Assembly (NCBI GenBank): GCA_041603235.1
Contig: JBFIES010000004.1
Location: forward strand, 1 to 64,000
Origin: Panacagrimonas sp041603235
GTDB lineage: Bacteria > Pseudomonadota > Gammaproteobacteria > Nevskiales > Nevskiaceae
Direction of reading: 5' to 3'
DNA: 64,000 nt
A model generated the notes under the pieces. The model ran no database searches. It saw nothing but the letters and a program-made list of their open reading frames with translations, and was not told the origin of the DNA. Positions 56,224 to 64,000 of the stretch are shown here, piece after piece (the first letter of the stretch is position 1; every line of letters starts with the position of its first letter). Position numbers and translations under genes: made by a program.

Positions 56224-56342
56224 CGCCGATGAATGCAGGGCGCCCGAGTAAATTCCTGTTGCGCCACTTGAATAAAGTCTTGTATCTCATTGAGTTATTG
56301 TAAGTAAATGCTTCATAAGCGTGGCTAACTGATTGGAATCGT

Positions 56343-56368
56343 AGAACTAACATCACCTGTTATGTTCT
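56343..56368 (+). promoter_or_regulatory. Possible operator of the vapBC-like pair
   Basis: AGAAC (56343-56347) and GTTCT (56364-56368), with an inner AACAT/ATGTT (56349-56353, 56362-56366), form imperfect inverted repeats just before the antitoxin ATG 56378. Antitoxins of this type bind such sites and repress their own operon. Confidence 0.4.
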
Positions 56369-56377
56369 AATTCGCGC

Positions 56378-56620
56378 ATGAATTTCAGCGTCCACTTTGA
56401 TGCAGAGACCATCGCTCGGCTGGCGGCGGCAGTGGAGCGCGTGGGTCTGACTCGAAACCGCATCATCGTCAACGCCGTTCAGGAATGGCTGCAGCGAAAT
56501 GAGGCAGAGGAATGGCCGGATGATCTCAGGGATCACTGGCGAAATCCGGCGCCCGAACCTGGCGAGCCCAATACCGACTTTGTGCCATGGACGCCGTCCG
56601 GTGGGTCGCTTCCCAAATGA
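56378..56620 (+). CDS. Ribbon-helix-helix antitoxin (VapB-like)
   Basis: 80 residues. The N-terminal half, NFSVHFDAETIARLAAAVERVGLTRNRIIVNAVQEWL in short strand-helix-helix order, is the RHH fold: a beta strand for DNA contact, then two helices. The C-terminal acidic/Pro-rich tail (ending PSGGSLPK) would wrap the toxin. Its stop overlaps the toxin start by four bases. It represses its own operon and neutralises the partner nuclease. Confidence 0.75.
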   Translation: MNFSVHFDAETIARLAAAVERVGLTRNRIIVNAVQEWLQRNEAEEWPDDLRDHWRNPAPEPGEPNTDFVPWTPSGGSLPK

Positions 56621-57039
56621 AATACCTGCTTGATGCCGGCACCCTTGCGGCGGCTCTGCGCGGTCGCCTGCCTGTGGCCCTTAAACTGGCAGAACTGGGG
56701 CCTGGTGATGTGGCGATATCGGTGCTGAGTCGGATGCAGGTGGAAATTGGCCTGTGCTCCAGCTCCCGCGCACAGGCCCGGCATTCCCGGCTGTTCAAGG
56801 AATTGATTCAGACCGTCCGGACCCTGGAGTTCGGCGAGGCCGAGGCGCAGCAGGCGGCAACGCTGGGTGCTTATCTGCAGTCTGGCGGCGAGTCCATCGG
56901 CGTTATGGAATTGATGCTGGCGGCACAGGCCATGACCAACCGCTACACCCTCATTGCCGAAGACATGCGCCCCTACCGCATGGTGACCGGCCTCAATGTT
57001 GAAAGCTGGCTGTCAAAGCCCGCCAAGACCGTTCAGTAG
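56617..57039 (+). CDS. PIN-domain toxin (VapC-like)
   Basis: 140 residues from ATG 56617, beginning MKYLLDAGTLAAAL with the first catalytic Asp. The second acidic residue is in SRMQVEIGL and the last in AEDMRPYRMVTGLNVESW. In the usual third acidic position (DLLIAA in other VapC) it reads MELMLAAQA, so Asp is replaced by Glu. VapC toxins are ribonucleases of tRNA or rRNA. The overlap with the antitoxin supports a working pair. A longer start at 56587 would run through the antitoxin gene and is less likely. Confidence 0.8.
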   Translation: MKYLLDAGTLAAALRGRLPVALKLAELGPGDVAISVLSRMQVEIGLCSSSRAQARHSRLFKELIQTVRTLEFGEAEAQQAATLGAYLQSGGESIGVMELMLAAQAMTNRYTLIAEDMRPYRMVTGLNVESWLSKPAKTVQ

Positions 57040-57106
57040 AGCTTTAGAAGTTTGTTGAACTTGTTTCTTTAACCTCATCCTTACCCTGCCAATTTCAAGA
57101 GACGCC

Positions 57107-58189
57107 ATGAATCGAATCATCAACTTCAGTGCTGGTCCTGCAACCCTTCCGCAGTCTGTTCTGGAGCAGGTCCAGCGTGATCTTCTGGATTGGCGTGACA
57201 GCGGGATGTCGGTGATGGAGATGTCGCATCGCGGCGCAGAGTTCATGTCCATTGCCAGCGAGGCTGAGAAGGATCTTCGTGAGATCGCGAAAATTCCCGA
57301 CAACTACAAGGTGCTCTTCATGCAGGGCGGGGCGACGGCGCAGTTCGCGCTGATTCCGCAGAACCTGCTCGGCGACAAGCGCAGCGCGGACTACGTCCTG
57401 ACCGGCGACTGGGGCAAGAAGGCGCTCAAAGAATGCGGCAAATATGCCAAGGCGCAAGTGGCCGCGAGCAGCGAATCTGACAGCTTTACCCACATTCCGG
57501 ATCGTGCGGGCTGGACGCTTGATGCCGACGCAGCCTATGTCCACATCACGCCCAACGAAACCATCCATGGCGTTGAGTTTCACGACGTGCCCGATACCGG
57601 CTCGGTGCCCCTGGTGGCGGACATGTCGTCCAATATTCTCTCCCGGCCGATGGAAGTAGAAAAATACGGCCTGATCTATGGCGGTGCGCAGAAGAATATT
57701 GGTCCTGCCGGTCTGACCATTGTGATCGTGCGCGAGGATCTGCTGGGCAAGGCCTCAGCCACGACGCCTAATGTGTTCAATTACGCGTCGGTGGCCGATG
57801 GTGAGTCCATGCTCAACACGCCGCCCTGCTTCGCCTGGTATGTCTCCGGGCTGGTGTTCAAGTGGATTCGCGATGAAGGCGGCCTGGAGGCCATCGGCGA
57901 GCGGAATCAGCGCAAAGCGCAGATGCTCTACGACTACATCGACGGCGAGAGCTTCTACACCAATCCGGTTGCCAAACAGAACCGTTCGCGCATGAACGTG
58001 CCGTTCACACTGGCCAACGCTGATCTCGACAAGGCCTTCCTGAAAGGTGCTGAGGCTGCGGGCATGAGCGGGCTCAAGGGGCATCGCGCTGTCGGCGGCA
58101 TGCGCGCCTCCATTTACAACGCCATGCCCGAGTCCGGAGTCAGCGCGCTGATCGAGTACATGAAGGAATTCGTTCGCACGCAAGGCTGA
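57107..58189 (+). CDS. serC: Phosphoserine aminotransferase
   Basis: 360-residue PLP enzyme converting 3-phosphohydroxypyruvate and glutamate to phosphoserine; it also serves in pyridoxal phosphate synthesis. NFSAGPATLP opens the protein, the PLP lysine is in GGAQKNIGPAG, and the C-terminal GHRAVGGMRASIYNAMP is typical. It is the first gene of the serC-serA-pheA-hisC-tyrA-aroA block. In related genomes serC often follows gyrA directly, so the intervening ~34 kb looks inserted. Confidence 0.97.
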   Translation: MNRIINFSAGPATLPQSVLEQVQRDLLDWRDSGMSVMEMSHRGAEFMSIASEAEKDLREIAKIPDNYKVLFMQGGATAQFALIPQNLLGDKRSADYVLTGDWGKKALKECGKYAKAQVAASSESDSFTHIPDRAGWTLDADAAYVHITPNETIHGVEFHDVPDTGSVPLVADMSSNILSRPMEVEKYGLIYGGAQKNIGPAGLTIVIVREDLLGKASATTPNVFNYASVADGESMLNTPPCFAWYVSGLVFKWIRDEGGLEAIGERNQRKAQMLYDYIDGESFYTNPVAKQNRSRMNVPFTLANADLDKAFLKGAEAAGMSGLKGHRAVGGMRASIYNAMPESGVSALIEYMKEFVRTQG

Positions 58190-58266
58190 AGCCGATCGCC
58201 TGATTCGATGCTTCTGGCCAACTTTCACTGAGCCCTTCGGCTCTCTTTCATATTTCGATTTTCCTG

Positions 58267-59445
58267 ATGACCATGTTCAAAGTTCAAACGCTCAACAATA
58301 TCTCCACGCTTGGTCTCGAGCGCCTACCCCGTGAGCAGTACGAAGTGGGATCAGAATTTTCTCGGCCGGATGCAGTAATGGTGCGCTCTGCGGACATGCA
58401 CAAGATGGAGATCGCTTCGTCGATCTGCGCCATCGGCCGCGCCGGGGCAGGGACCAACAACATCCCGGTTGCTGCCATGAGCAAGCGTGGCGTGCCGGTT
58501 TTCAATGCGCCGGGTGCCAATGCCAATGCGGTCAAGGAACTGGTGCTGGCGGGGCTGCTGCTCGCGGCGCGCAATATTTTCACGGCGCTGGATTTTGTGA
58601 AGAAGCTCGATGGCAATGACAAGGAAATGCATGTCGCAGTCGAGGCTGGCAAGAAGAAGTTCGTCGGCTTTGAACTGCCGGGGCGCAGTCTGGGCGTGAT
58701 TGGCCTGGGCGCAATTGGCGTCAAGCTCGCAAATGCAGCCATCGACATGGGCATGGAAGTTTGGGGTTTCGACCCGGCCATGACCGTCCAGAACGCCTGG
58801 AAGCTGGATGCCCGCGTGCGTCAGGCGCTGTCAGTGGACGATTTGATGTCTCGCTGCCAGTTTGTTTCCGTGCACGTGCCCCTGCTTGAGGCGACGCGCG
58901 GCCTGATCAATGCCGAGCGGATCAAGATGCTCAAGCCCGGCGGCATCGTCCTGAACTTCGCGCGCGACGCCATCGTGGATGAAAAAGCCGCAGTGGAAGC
59001 GCTGGATGCCGGCGGACTCCATGCTTATGTCTGTGATTTTCCGACGCCGCTGCTCAAGGATCATCCGCGGGTGATTGCGACGCCGCATCTTGGCGCATCC
59101 ACCAAGGAAGCCGAGGACAACTGTGCGGTCATGGTGGCTGATCAGCTCCGTGACTTTCTGGAGAACGGCAACATCACCAACTCGGTCAATTTTCCGGAAG
59201 CGGTCATGCCTTTGCTGCCGGGAAAGACCAGGCTCTGCATCTCCAACGCCAATGTGCCCAACATGGTCGGGCAGATTTCCACCGAACTGGCCAACCACTC
59301 GCTCAATATTGCGGACCTGCTCAACAAGTCACGAGGCGATATTGCCTACACATTGGCCGATGTGGATTCCGATGTGCCGCAGGTGGCTGTGGATGCGATC
59401 GCCAAGATTGAGGGCGTTCTCAAGGTGCGCGTGATCAAGGCCTGA
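58267..59445 (+). CDS. serA: D-3-phosphoglycerate dehydrogenase (short ACT type)
   Basis: 392 residues. It oxidises 3-phosphoglycerate to 3-phosphohydroxypyruvate, feeding serC upstream. Features are: NAD motif GLGAIGVKLAN; catalytic Arg in NFARDAI (ARG in most family members, here ARD); Glu in the EAEDN segment and His in TPHLGAS. A C-terminal ACT domain (about 318-392, ending VLKVRVIKA) would bind serine for feedback control. It is the ~390-residue class without the extra intervening domain. ATG 58267; an ATG two codons later is possible. Confidence 0.9.
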   Translation: MTMFKVQTLNNISTLGLERLPREQYEVGSEFSRPDAVMVRSADMHKMEIASSICAIGRAGAGTNNIPVAAMSKRGVPVFNAPGANANAVKELVLAGLLLAARNIFTALDFVKKLDGNDKEMHVAVEAGKKKFVGFELPGRSLGVIGLGAIGVKLANAAIDMGMEVWGFDPAMTVQNAWKLDARVRQALSVDDLMSRCQFVSVHVPLLEATRGLINAERIKMLKPGGIVLNFARDAIVDEKAAVEALDAGGLHAYVCDFPTPLLKDHPRVIATPHLGASTKEAEDNCAVMVADQLRDFLENGNITNSVNFPEAVMPLLPGKTRLCISNANVPNMVGQISTELANHSLNIADLLNKSRGDIAYTLADVDSDVPQVAVDAIAKIEGVLKVRVIKA

Positions 59446-59527
59446 GCTGCAGATGGGATCACGGCCCGCATGACGGGCTGATAATCTATGCCATTGCGTT
59501 TTGGCCCATGCGCCCTGTCTGAAACTG

Positions 59528-60619
59528 ATGAAAACCCTACCGGAAGCCCGAGAAAAGATTGACGCTCTGGATGAGCAGATCCAGCGCCTGATTTCGCAGC
59601 GTGCGCGCATTGCGCAGGAAGTGGCGCGCATCAAGCAGAGGCAGGGGGATACCGGGGATCACTATCGCCCTTCGCGGGAAGCCGAAGTACTGCGTGCTGC
59701 CATCGAGCGTAATCACGCAGAAGATGGCGGGCCGCTGACCGATGAAGTGATCGCCCGCCTGATGCGCGAGATCATGTCGGCCTGCCTGTCTCTCGAATCA
59801 CCGCTGACCGTGGCCTATCTGGGCCCTGAAGGTACCTATACGCAGGCCGCCGCTCTCAAGCATTTTGGTGACGCGGTCACGGCAAGGCCGCTCGGAGCGG
59901 TGGACGAGATTTTTCGCGACGTGGAGTCCGGCGCTGCCGATTACGGGTTGGTCCCGGTGGAGAATTCCATTGGTGGCGTGGTGACGCATACTCTGGATGC
60001 ACTGGTGCACACCAAGCTGCGCATCTGCGGTGAAGTCATGCTGCCGGTACACCATCACCTGCTGTCCCGTGAAACCCGGCTAGAAGATGTGCAGACGGTT
60101 TACGCCCACCCGCAGTCTTTTGCGCAGACGCGAAAATGGCTGGATGCGCGTATGCCCAAGGCCGAGCGTGAGGTGGTTGCCAGCAATGGTGAGGCCGCGC
60201 GAATCGCATCGCAAAAGGGCGGGGCGGCCATTGCCGGATTACCTGCTGCGCGGCTGTACGATCTCAATATTCTGGCCTCCAACATTGAAGATGATCCGGG
60301 CAACACCACCCGCTTCCTGATCATTGGCAAGCAGGACCCAGGAGTGACGGGCCAGGACATCACCTCGTTCGTGGCAACGGCGCACCGCAACCAGCCGGGC
60401 GCCTTGTTCACCTTGCTCAAGCCGCTGGCCGATGCGGCCATCGACATGACGCGAATCGAGTCTCGTCCGGTGGCGGGTTCGCCTGTGCCTGATTACTACT
60501 TCTTCATCGACTTCGGTGGTCATGCGCATGATGTGCAGATCAAGAAGGTGCTGGATGAGGTGCGCGCCAACGCAGCGTATTTCAAGATTCTGGGTTCCTA
60601 TCCGCGGGCAGTGATGTAA
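59528..60619 (+). CDS. pheA: Bifunctional chorismate mutase / prephenate dehydratase (P-protein)
   Basis: 363 residues. An N-terminal AroQ chorismate mutase domain (REKIDALDEQIQRLISQRARIAQEVARIK in parts) is followed by the dehydratase with YLGPEGTYTQAA and the catalytic TRF triad in NTTRFLIIG. The ACT domain contains GALFTLLKPL and ESRPV, the Phe-binding site. It makes phenylpyruvate from chorismate. ATG 59528 gives the family start; the frame continues upstream nine codons without support. Its stop overlaps hisC by one base. Confidence 0.96.
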   Translation: MKTLPEAREKIDALDEQIQRLISQRARIAQEVARIKQRQGDTGDHYRPSREAEVLRAAIERNHAEDGGPLTDEVIARLMREIMSACLSLESPLTVAYLGPEGTYTQAAALKHFGDAVTARPLGAVDEIFRDVESGAADYGLVPVENSIGGVVTHTLDALVHTKLRICGEVMLPVHHHLLSRETRLEDVQTVYAHPQSFAQTRKWLDARMPKAEREVVASNGEAARIASQKGGAAIAGLPAARLYDLNILASNIEDDPGNTTRFLIIGKQDPGVTGQDITSFVATAHRNQPGALFTLLKPLADAAIDMTRIESRPVAGSPVPDYYFFIDFGGHAHDVQIKKVLDEVRANAAYFKILGSYPRAVM

Positions 60620-61764
60620 TGAATAACTCCAAGACCTCTGAGCTGACGCGCAATGCGCTGCCGGGCATCCTCGGCATCGAAGCCTATTCTCCAGGCATGC
60701 CGATCGATGAATTGCAACGCAAGCTCGGTCTGGCAGATGTCATCAAATTGGCATCCAATGAAAATCCCCTGGGCGCGAGCCCGCGTGTTCGCCAGGCATT
60801 GGCAGACCAGATGCTCAAGCAGAATCTGGCTCTGTATCCGGATGGCAGCGGCTACTGCCTGAAGCAGAAGATTGCGGCTTACCATCAGATTGATCCTTCC
60901 TGCATCACACTGGGCAATGGCTCCAATGATCTGCTCGAGTTTCTGGCCCGCATCTACGCAGGGCCAGGTCGGGCGGTGATGTTTTCTGACTACGCGTTTG
61001 CGGTGTACTCGCTCGCGACGCAGGCTCAGGATGCAGACGCGGTATTGGTGCCCGCCTATCCTGCGAATCACGCCATGCCCTACGGCCATGACCTGAAGGC
61101 GTTCAGCAAGATGCTGAGCCAGCGGCCAGACGTGAGCCTGATCTTCATCGCCAACCCCAATAATCCGACCGGCACCTGGAACACGCCTGAAGAAATTCAG
61201 ACTTTTCTGGAATCGGTACCGCCGCAGGTCATTGTCGTGCTGGACGAGGCCTACTGGGATTATCAGGATCCCGGTCTGCGCCCCGATGCCCGGCCGTGGC
61301 TGGATCGATTTCCCAATCTGGTGGTGACGCGGACGTTTTCGAAGATCTATGGGCTGGCCAGCCTGCGTGTCGGATACAGCCTGTCCCATCCCACGGTGGC
61401 GGATCTGCTCAATCGTGTGCGCCAACCCTTCAACAACAACAGTCTGGCTTTGCTGGCCGGTGAACTGGCGCTGGAGGATCAGGATTTTGTCCGCGACTCG
61501 GTTGAACTGAACACGCGGGAACGCGAGCGGCTGATCCGCGAAGTGGAAGGCATGGGCCTGAGCGTTCTGCCCACGCAGGCTAATTTCGTCAGTATTGGAT
61601 TTGGCCGCGACGCCAAGCCGATTCATCAGGCGTTACTGGAGCGCGGCATCATTGTTCGGCCAATGGGTTCGTATGCCTTGCCAGAATATGTGCGCGTCAC
61701 CGTCGGTTCGGTTGATGAAAACACGCGCTTTCTGGGTGCGCTCAAAGAAATTCTGGCCGCGTGA
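60619..61764 (+). CDS. hisC: Histidinol-phosphate/aromatic aminotransferase
   Basis: 381-residue class I/II PLP aminotransferase. The PLP lysine is in TFSKIYGLASLRVGY and the nucleotide part in SNENPLGASP. N-P-N-N-PTG and DEAYWDY are typical. In this operon it most likely transfers amino groups to aromatic keto acids (Phe/Tyr) as well as to imidazole-acetol phosphate. It is coupled on both sides: one base overlap with pheA and four with tyrA. Confidence 0.93.
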   Translation: MNNSKTSELTRNALPGILGIEAYSPGMPIDELQRKLGLADVIKLASNENPLGASPRVRQALADQMLKQNLALYPDGSGYCLKQKIAAYHQIDPSCITLGNGSNDLLEFLARIYAGPGRAVMFSDYAFAVYSLATQAQDADAVLVPAYPANHAMPYGHDLKAFSKMLSQRPDVSLIFIANPNNPTGTWNTPEEIQTFLESVPPQVIVVLDEAYWDYQDPGLRPDARPWLDRFPNLVVTRTFSKIYGLASLRVGYSLSHPTVADLLNRVRQPFNNNSLALLAGELALEDQDFVRDSVELNTRERERLIREVEGMGLSVLPTQANFVSIGFGRDAKPIHQALLERGIIVRPMGSYALPEYVRVTVGSVDENTRFLGALKEILAA

Positions 61765-62624
61765 GCCGGACGGCCATCATCGGTCTGGGGCTGATCGGCG
61801 GCTCGCTCGCACGCGCCCTGAAAGTAGCCGAGCCTGATCACCACATCACAGGCTTTGATCCCGACGCGCGGCAGGGTCGGATGGGGCTGGAACTGGGCGT
61901 CATCGACGCCGCCGCAGACAGCGCGGAGATCGCCGTCCGGGAAGCCGACCGGATCATTGTCGCAGTGCCGGTGCTGCATACCGCAGAGGCCCTGAAGTCG
62001 ATCCGATCAGCCTTGCAGACTGGGGCTGTGATCACTGACGTTGGTAGCACCAAGCAGTCCGTATTGAGGGATGTCGAAAGCTGTTTCGGAGAGTTGCCTG
62101 CAAATTTTGTGGCTGCGCATCCCATCGCCGGAACAGAGAAGAGCGGCATCGCCGCATCCAAGGAAGGCTTGTTCCGGGACCGCCGGGTTGTGCTGACGCC
62201 GCACGCAAATCAGAGCGCTTCGGCTCTGGCACACATTCGCGCGATGTGGGAATCATTGGGCTGTCGCGTAGTGGAAATGGACGCCGCGCGCCATGACGCC
62301 ATATTTGCTGCGACCTCTCATCTGCCACATGTTCTGGCCTATGCCTTTGTCGACATGTTGACGCGGCTGGACGCGGCCGACGAGATCTTTCCCAATGCCG
62401 GTGGCGGATTCCGTGATTTCACGCGTATTGCCAGTTCCAGTCCCGAGATGTGGCACGACATCATCCGCGCCAACGGCAGTGAGGTGACGCGACTGCTGGA
62501 AAAGCAGATTGGCGAACTTCAGGAAATGCTCGATCTGATGAAGCAAGGCCAATGGGATTCTCTCAAGGCGCGCTTCGACCGGGCTCGAACGGCGCGCGAA
62601 AAACACCTGGGTCAAATCGAATGA
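61761..62624 (+). CDS. tyrA: Prephenate/arogenate dehydrogenase
   Basis: 287-residue monofunctional TyrA. The Rossmann motif GLGLIGGSLARAL is at the N-terminus. The catalytic His and substrate loop are in AHPIAGTEKSG and TSHLPHVLAYA. It oxidatively decarboxylates prephenate (or arogenate) towards tyrosine. The GTG start at 61761 overlaps the hisC stop by four bases. Downstream aroA follows after 28 bases. Confidence 0.95.
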   Translation: MSRTAIIGLGLIGGSLARALKVAEPDHHITGFDPDARQGRMGLELGVIDAAADSAEIAVREADRIIVAVPVLHTAEALKSIRSALQTGAVITDVGSTKQSVLRDVESCFGELPANFVAAHPIAGTEKSGIAASKEGLFRDRRVVLTPHANQSASALAHIRAMWESLGCRVVEMDAARHDAIFAATSHLPHVLAYAFVDMLTRLDAADEIFPNAGGGFRDFTRIASSSPEMWHDIIRANGSEVTRLLEKQIGELQEMLDLMKQGQWDSLKARFDRARTAREKHLGQIE

Positions 62625-62652
62625 TGCTGTCGTTAATGCTTGCGGGTTGCAC

Positions 62653-63966
62653 ATGAGTTCCTCAACGCCATCGCTGGACTGGACTGTTAGGGGCGAACCC
62701 AAAGTGTCAGGAGAGGTTCGCGTACCGGGTGACAAGTCGATTTCACATCGATCGGTCATGCTGGGTTCGCTCGCCGAAGGGCGCAGCCTGGTCACCGGGT
62801 TTCTCGACGGAGAGGACTGCCTGAGCACCATGCGGGCTTTTCAGGCGATGGGGGTGCAGATTGATCGCAGCTCGCCGACGAGCCTTGAAGTGCACGGCGT
62901 GGGTCTGCATGGGTTGAGCGCGCCAGCTCAGGTGCTGGATGTGGGCAACTCAGGCACCTCGATGCGCTTGATGTCGGGGCTGATGGCGGCGCAGAAATTT
63001 GAAAGTATCTTGACCGGCGACCATTCACTGTCACGCCGACCGATGCGCCGTGTGACCGATCCCTTGTCGAAAATGGGCGCGCGTATTGAGTCCAATGAGG
63101 GCTGTGCGCCGCTGCGGATCTTCCCGGTGGAAGGCCTGCGCGGTATTGGGCATCACTCCAAGATCGCCAGCGCACAGGTCAAGAGCTGCATCCTGCTGGC
63201 GGGCCTCTATGCCGAGGGAGAAACCACGGTCGTCGAGCCCGAGACTTCGCGCGACCATACCGAGCGCATGCTGCGGGCTTTCGGTGTGCAGGTGCACTCT
63301 TCGCCGGGCCGCGCATCATTGCAAAGCGGCCAGCGCCTGAAAGCAGCGAATATTCCGGTGCCGGCAGATATTTCTTCGGCGGCTTTTTTCATGCTGGCTG
63401 CGGCCATTTGCCCAGGGTCGGATCTCATGTTGCTTGATGTGGGTGTCAATCCTGCACGAACCGGCGTGATCCATATCCTGCGGTCCATGGGCGCGCAGAT
63501 TGACCTGCTCAATGAGCGCAGCTTTGGCGATGAACCGGTCGCGGATATCCGGGTGCGCAGTGCGGGGCTCAAAGCTGTTGCGGTAGACCCAGCCTATGTG
63601 GCGTCAGCCATTGATGAATTTCCGGCCATCTTCATCGCGGCGGCCTGCGCCGAGGGTGAAACCGTCGTGACCGGCGCTGAAGAGCTGCGAGTCAAGGAAT
63701 CAGACCGTATTCAGGCGATGGTGGATGGTTTGACCGCTGTTGGCATCGACGCCGTCGGGACACCGGACGGCGCACGTATTGTCGGTGGGCAAATCCAGTC
63801 TGGTGAGATTGACGCGCTCGGCGATCATCGCATTGCCATGTCCTTCGCCATCGCGGCATTGCGAGCCAAGGGCTCGATACGCGTACTGGATTGCGCCAAC
63901 GTAAAGACGTCCTTTCCGGGTTTTGATCAGTTGGCGGCGCGAATCGGGGTTCGGATCGGTACCTGA
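62653..63966 (+). CDS. aroA: 3-phosphoshikimate 1-carboxyvinyltransferase (EPSP synthase)
   Basis: About 437 residues, full length. Signature motifs: GDKSISHRSVML, GNSGTSMRLMSGL, SLSRRPM, and the C-terminal VKESDRI and LGDHRIAMS. The GNSGTSMR form with VEPETSRDHTERML is of the class II-like bacterial type. It transfers the enolpyruvyl group from PEP to shikimate-3-phosphate. ATG 62653 is chosen over the TTG two codons upstream. A short tail of non-coding sequence (63967-64000) ends the window. Confidence 0.96.
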   Translation: MSSSTPSLDWTVRGEPKVSGEVRVPGDKSISHRSVMLGSLAEGRSLVTGFLDGEDCLSTMRAFQAMGVQIDRSSPTSLEVHGVGLHGLSAPAQVLDVGNSGTSMRLMSGLMAAQKFESILTGDHSLSRRPMRRVTDPLSKMGARIESNEGCAPLRIFPVEGLRGIGHHSKIASAQVKSCILLAGLYAEGETTVVEPETSRDHTERMLRAFGVQVHSSPGRASLQSGQRLKAANIPVPADISSAAFFMLAAAICPGSDLMLLDVGVNPARTGVIHILRSMGAQIDLLNERSFGDEPVADIRVRSAGLKAVAVDPAYVASAIDEFPAIFIAAACAEGETVVTGAEELRVKESDRIQAMVDGLTAVGIDAVGTPDGARIVGGQIQSGEIDALGDHRIAMSFAIAALRAKGSIRVLDCANVKTSFPGFDQLAARIGVRIGT

Positions 63967-64000
63967 ACGGGCCTGTTCGGAGCGACCCTTGCCCGCGCGT

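Overview
The window reads as chromosome of a fairly GC-rich gammaproteobacterium. The evidence is gene order: ispB | rplU-rpmA-obg-proB, rpsT | murJ-ribF-ileS-lspA-ispH, and gyrA followed (after a large insertion) by serC-serA-pheA-hisC-tyrA-aroA. A lineage near the Nevskiales or Chromatiales is plausible, but I cannot name a genus from sequence alone.

Layout. 1-3018 (minus): the N-terminal ~1000 residues of a very large secreted protein built of about 14 FG-GAP/VCBS calcium-loop repeats, cut by the window edge. 3757-8079 (minus): a four-gene acyl-CoA degradation operon of thiolase, two crotonase-fold proteins and 3-hydroxyacyl-CoA dehydrogenase, similar to the lower phenylacetate pathway. 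8458-8534: tRNA-Pro(CGG). 8548-20453: conserved housekeeping genes for quinone side chain, ribosomal proteins, Obg, proline, lipid II flippase, flavin, Ile-tRNA, lipoprotein processing and isoprenoids. 20658-23354: gyrA, with a strong hairpin in its leader.

23.4-57.0 kb is a ~34 kb accessory region between gyrA and the serC block. It starts with three integron-type gene cassettes with attC-like sites and no integrase in view (a CALIN-like array): an HNH nuclease, an AbiGi/ART-like protein and a membrane protein. Two unknown minus-strand genes, an MscS channel, a membrane protein, a PaaG-like isomerase, a desaturase-reductase-ferredoxin fusion and a DUF808 protein follow.

33130-56204 is the most interesting part: 17 tightly packed co-directional genes encoding a contractile phage-tail-like machine. 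In order they encode a putative tail-terminator/lectin-like protein, sheath, tube, tail-assembly-type protein, a disordered protein, an N-like protein, a 1141-residue helical tape-measure candidate, a 918-residue membrane/M23-peptidase protein, GpD-type hub, gpV-type spike, PAAR tip, gp25-like, gpJ-like, a gpI-like protein carrying a beta-propeller, and three large fibre/adhesin-like proteins. I see no capsid, terminase, lysis gene, integrase, phage repressor, T6SS membrane complex or AAA+ ATPase. A near-consensus sigma70 promoter sits upstream. The layout follows Mu-type tails but the accessory proteins do not match any contractile system I can name, so this is the best candidate for an undescribed system. 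A VapBC-like toxin-antitoxin pair closes the region.

57107-63966: serC, serA-type dehydrogenase, pheA, hisC, tyrA and aroA, the serine and aromatic amino acid operon.
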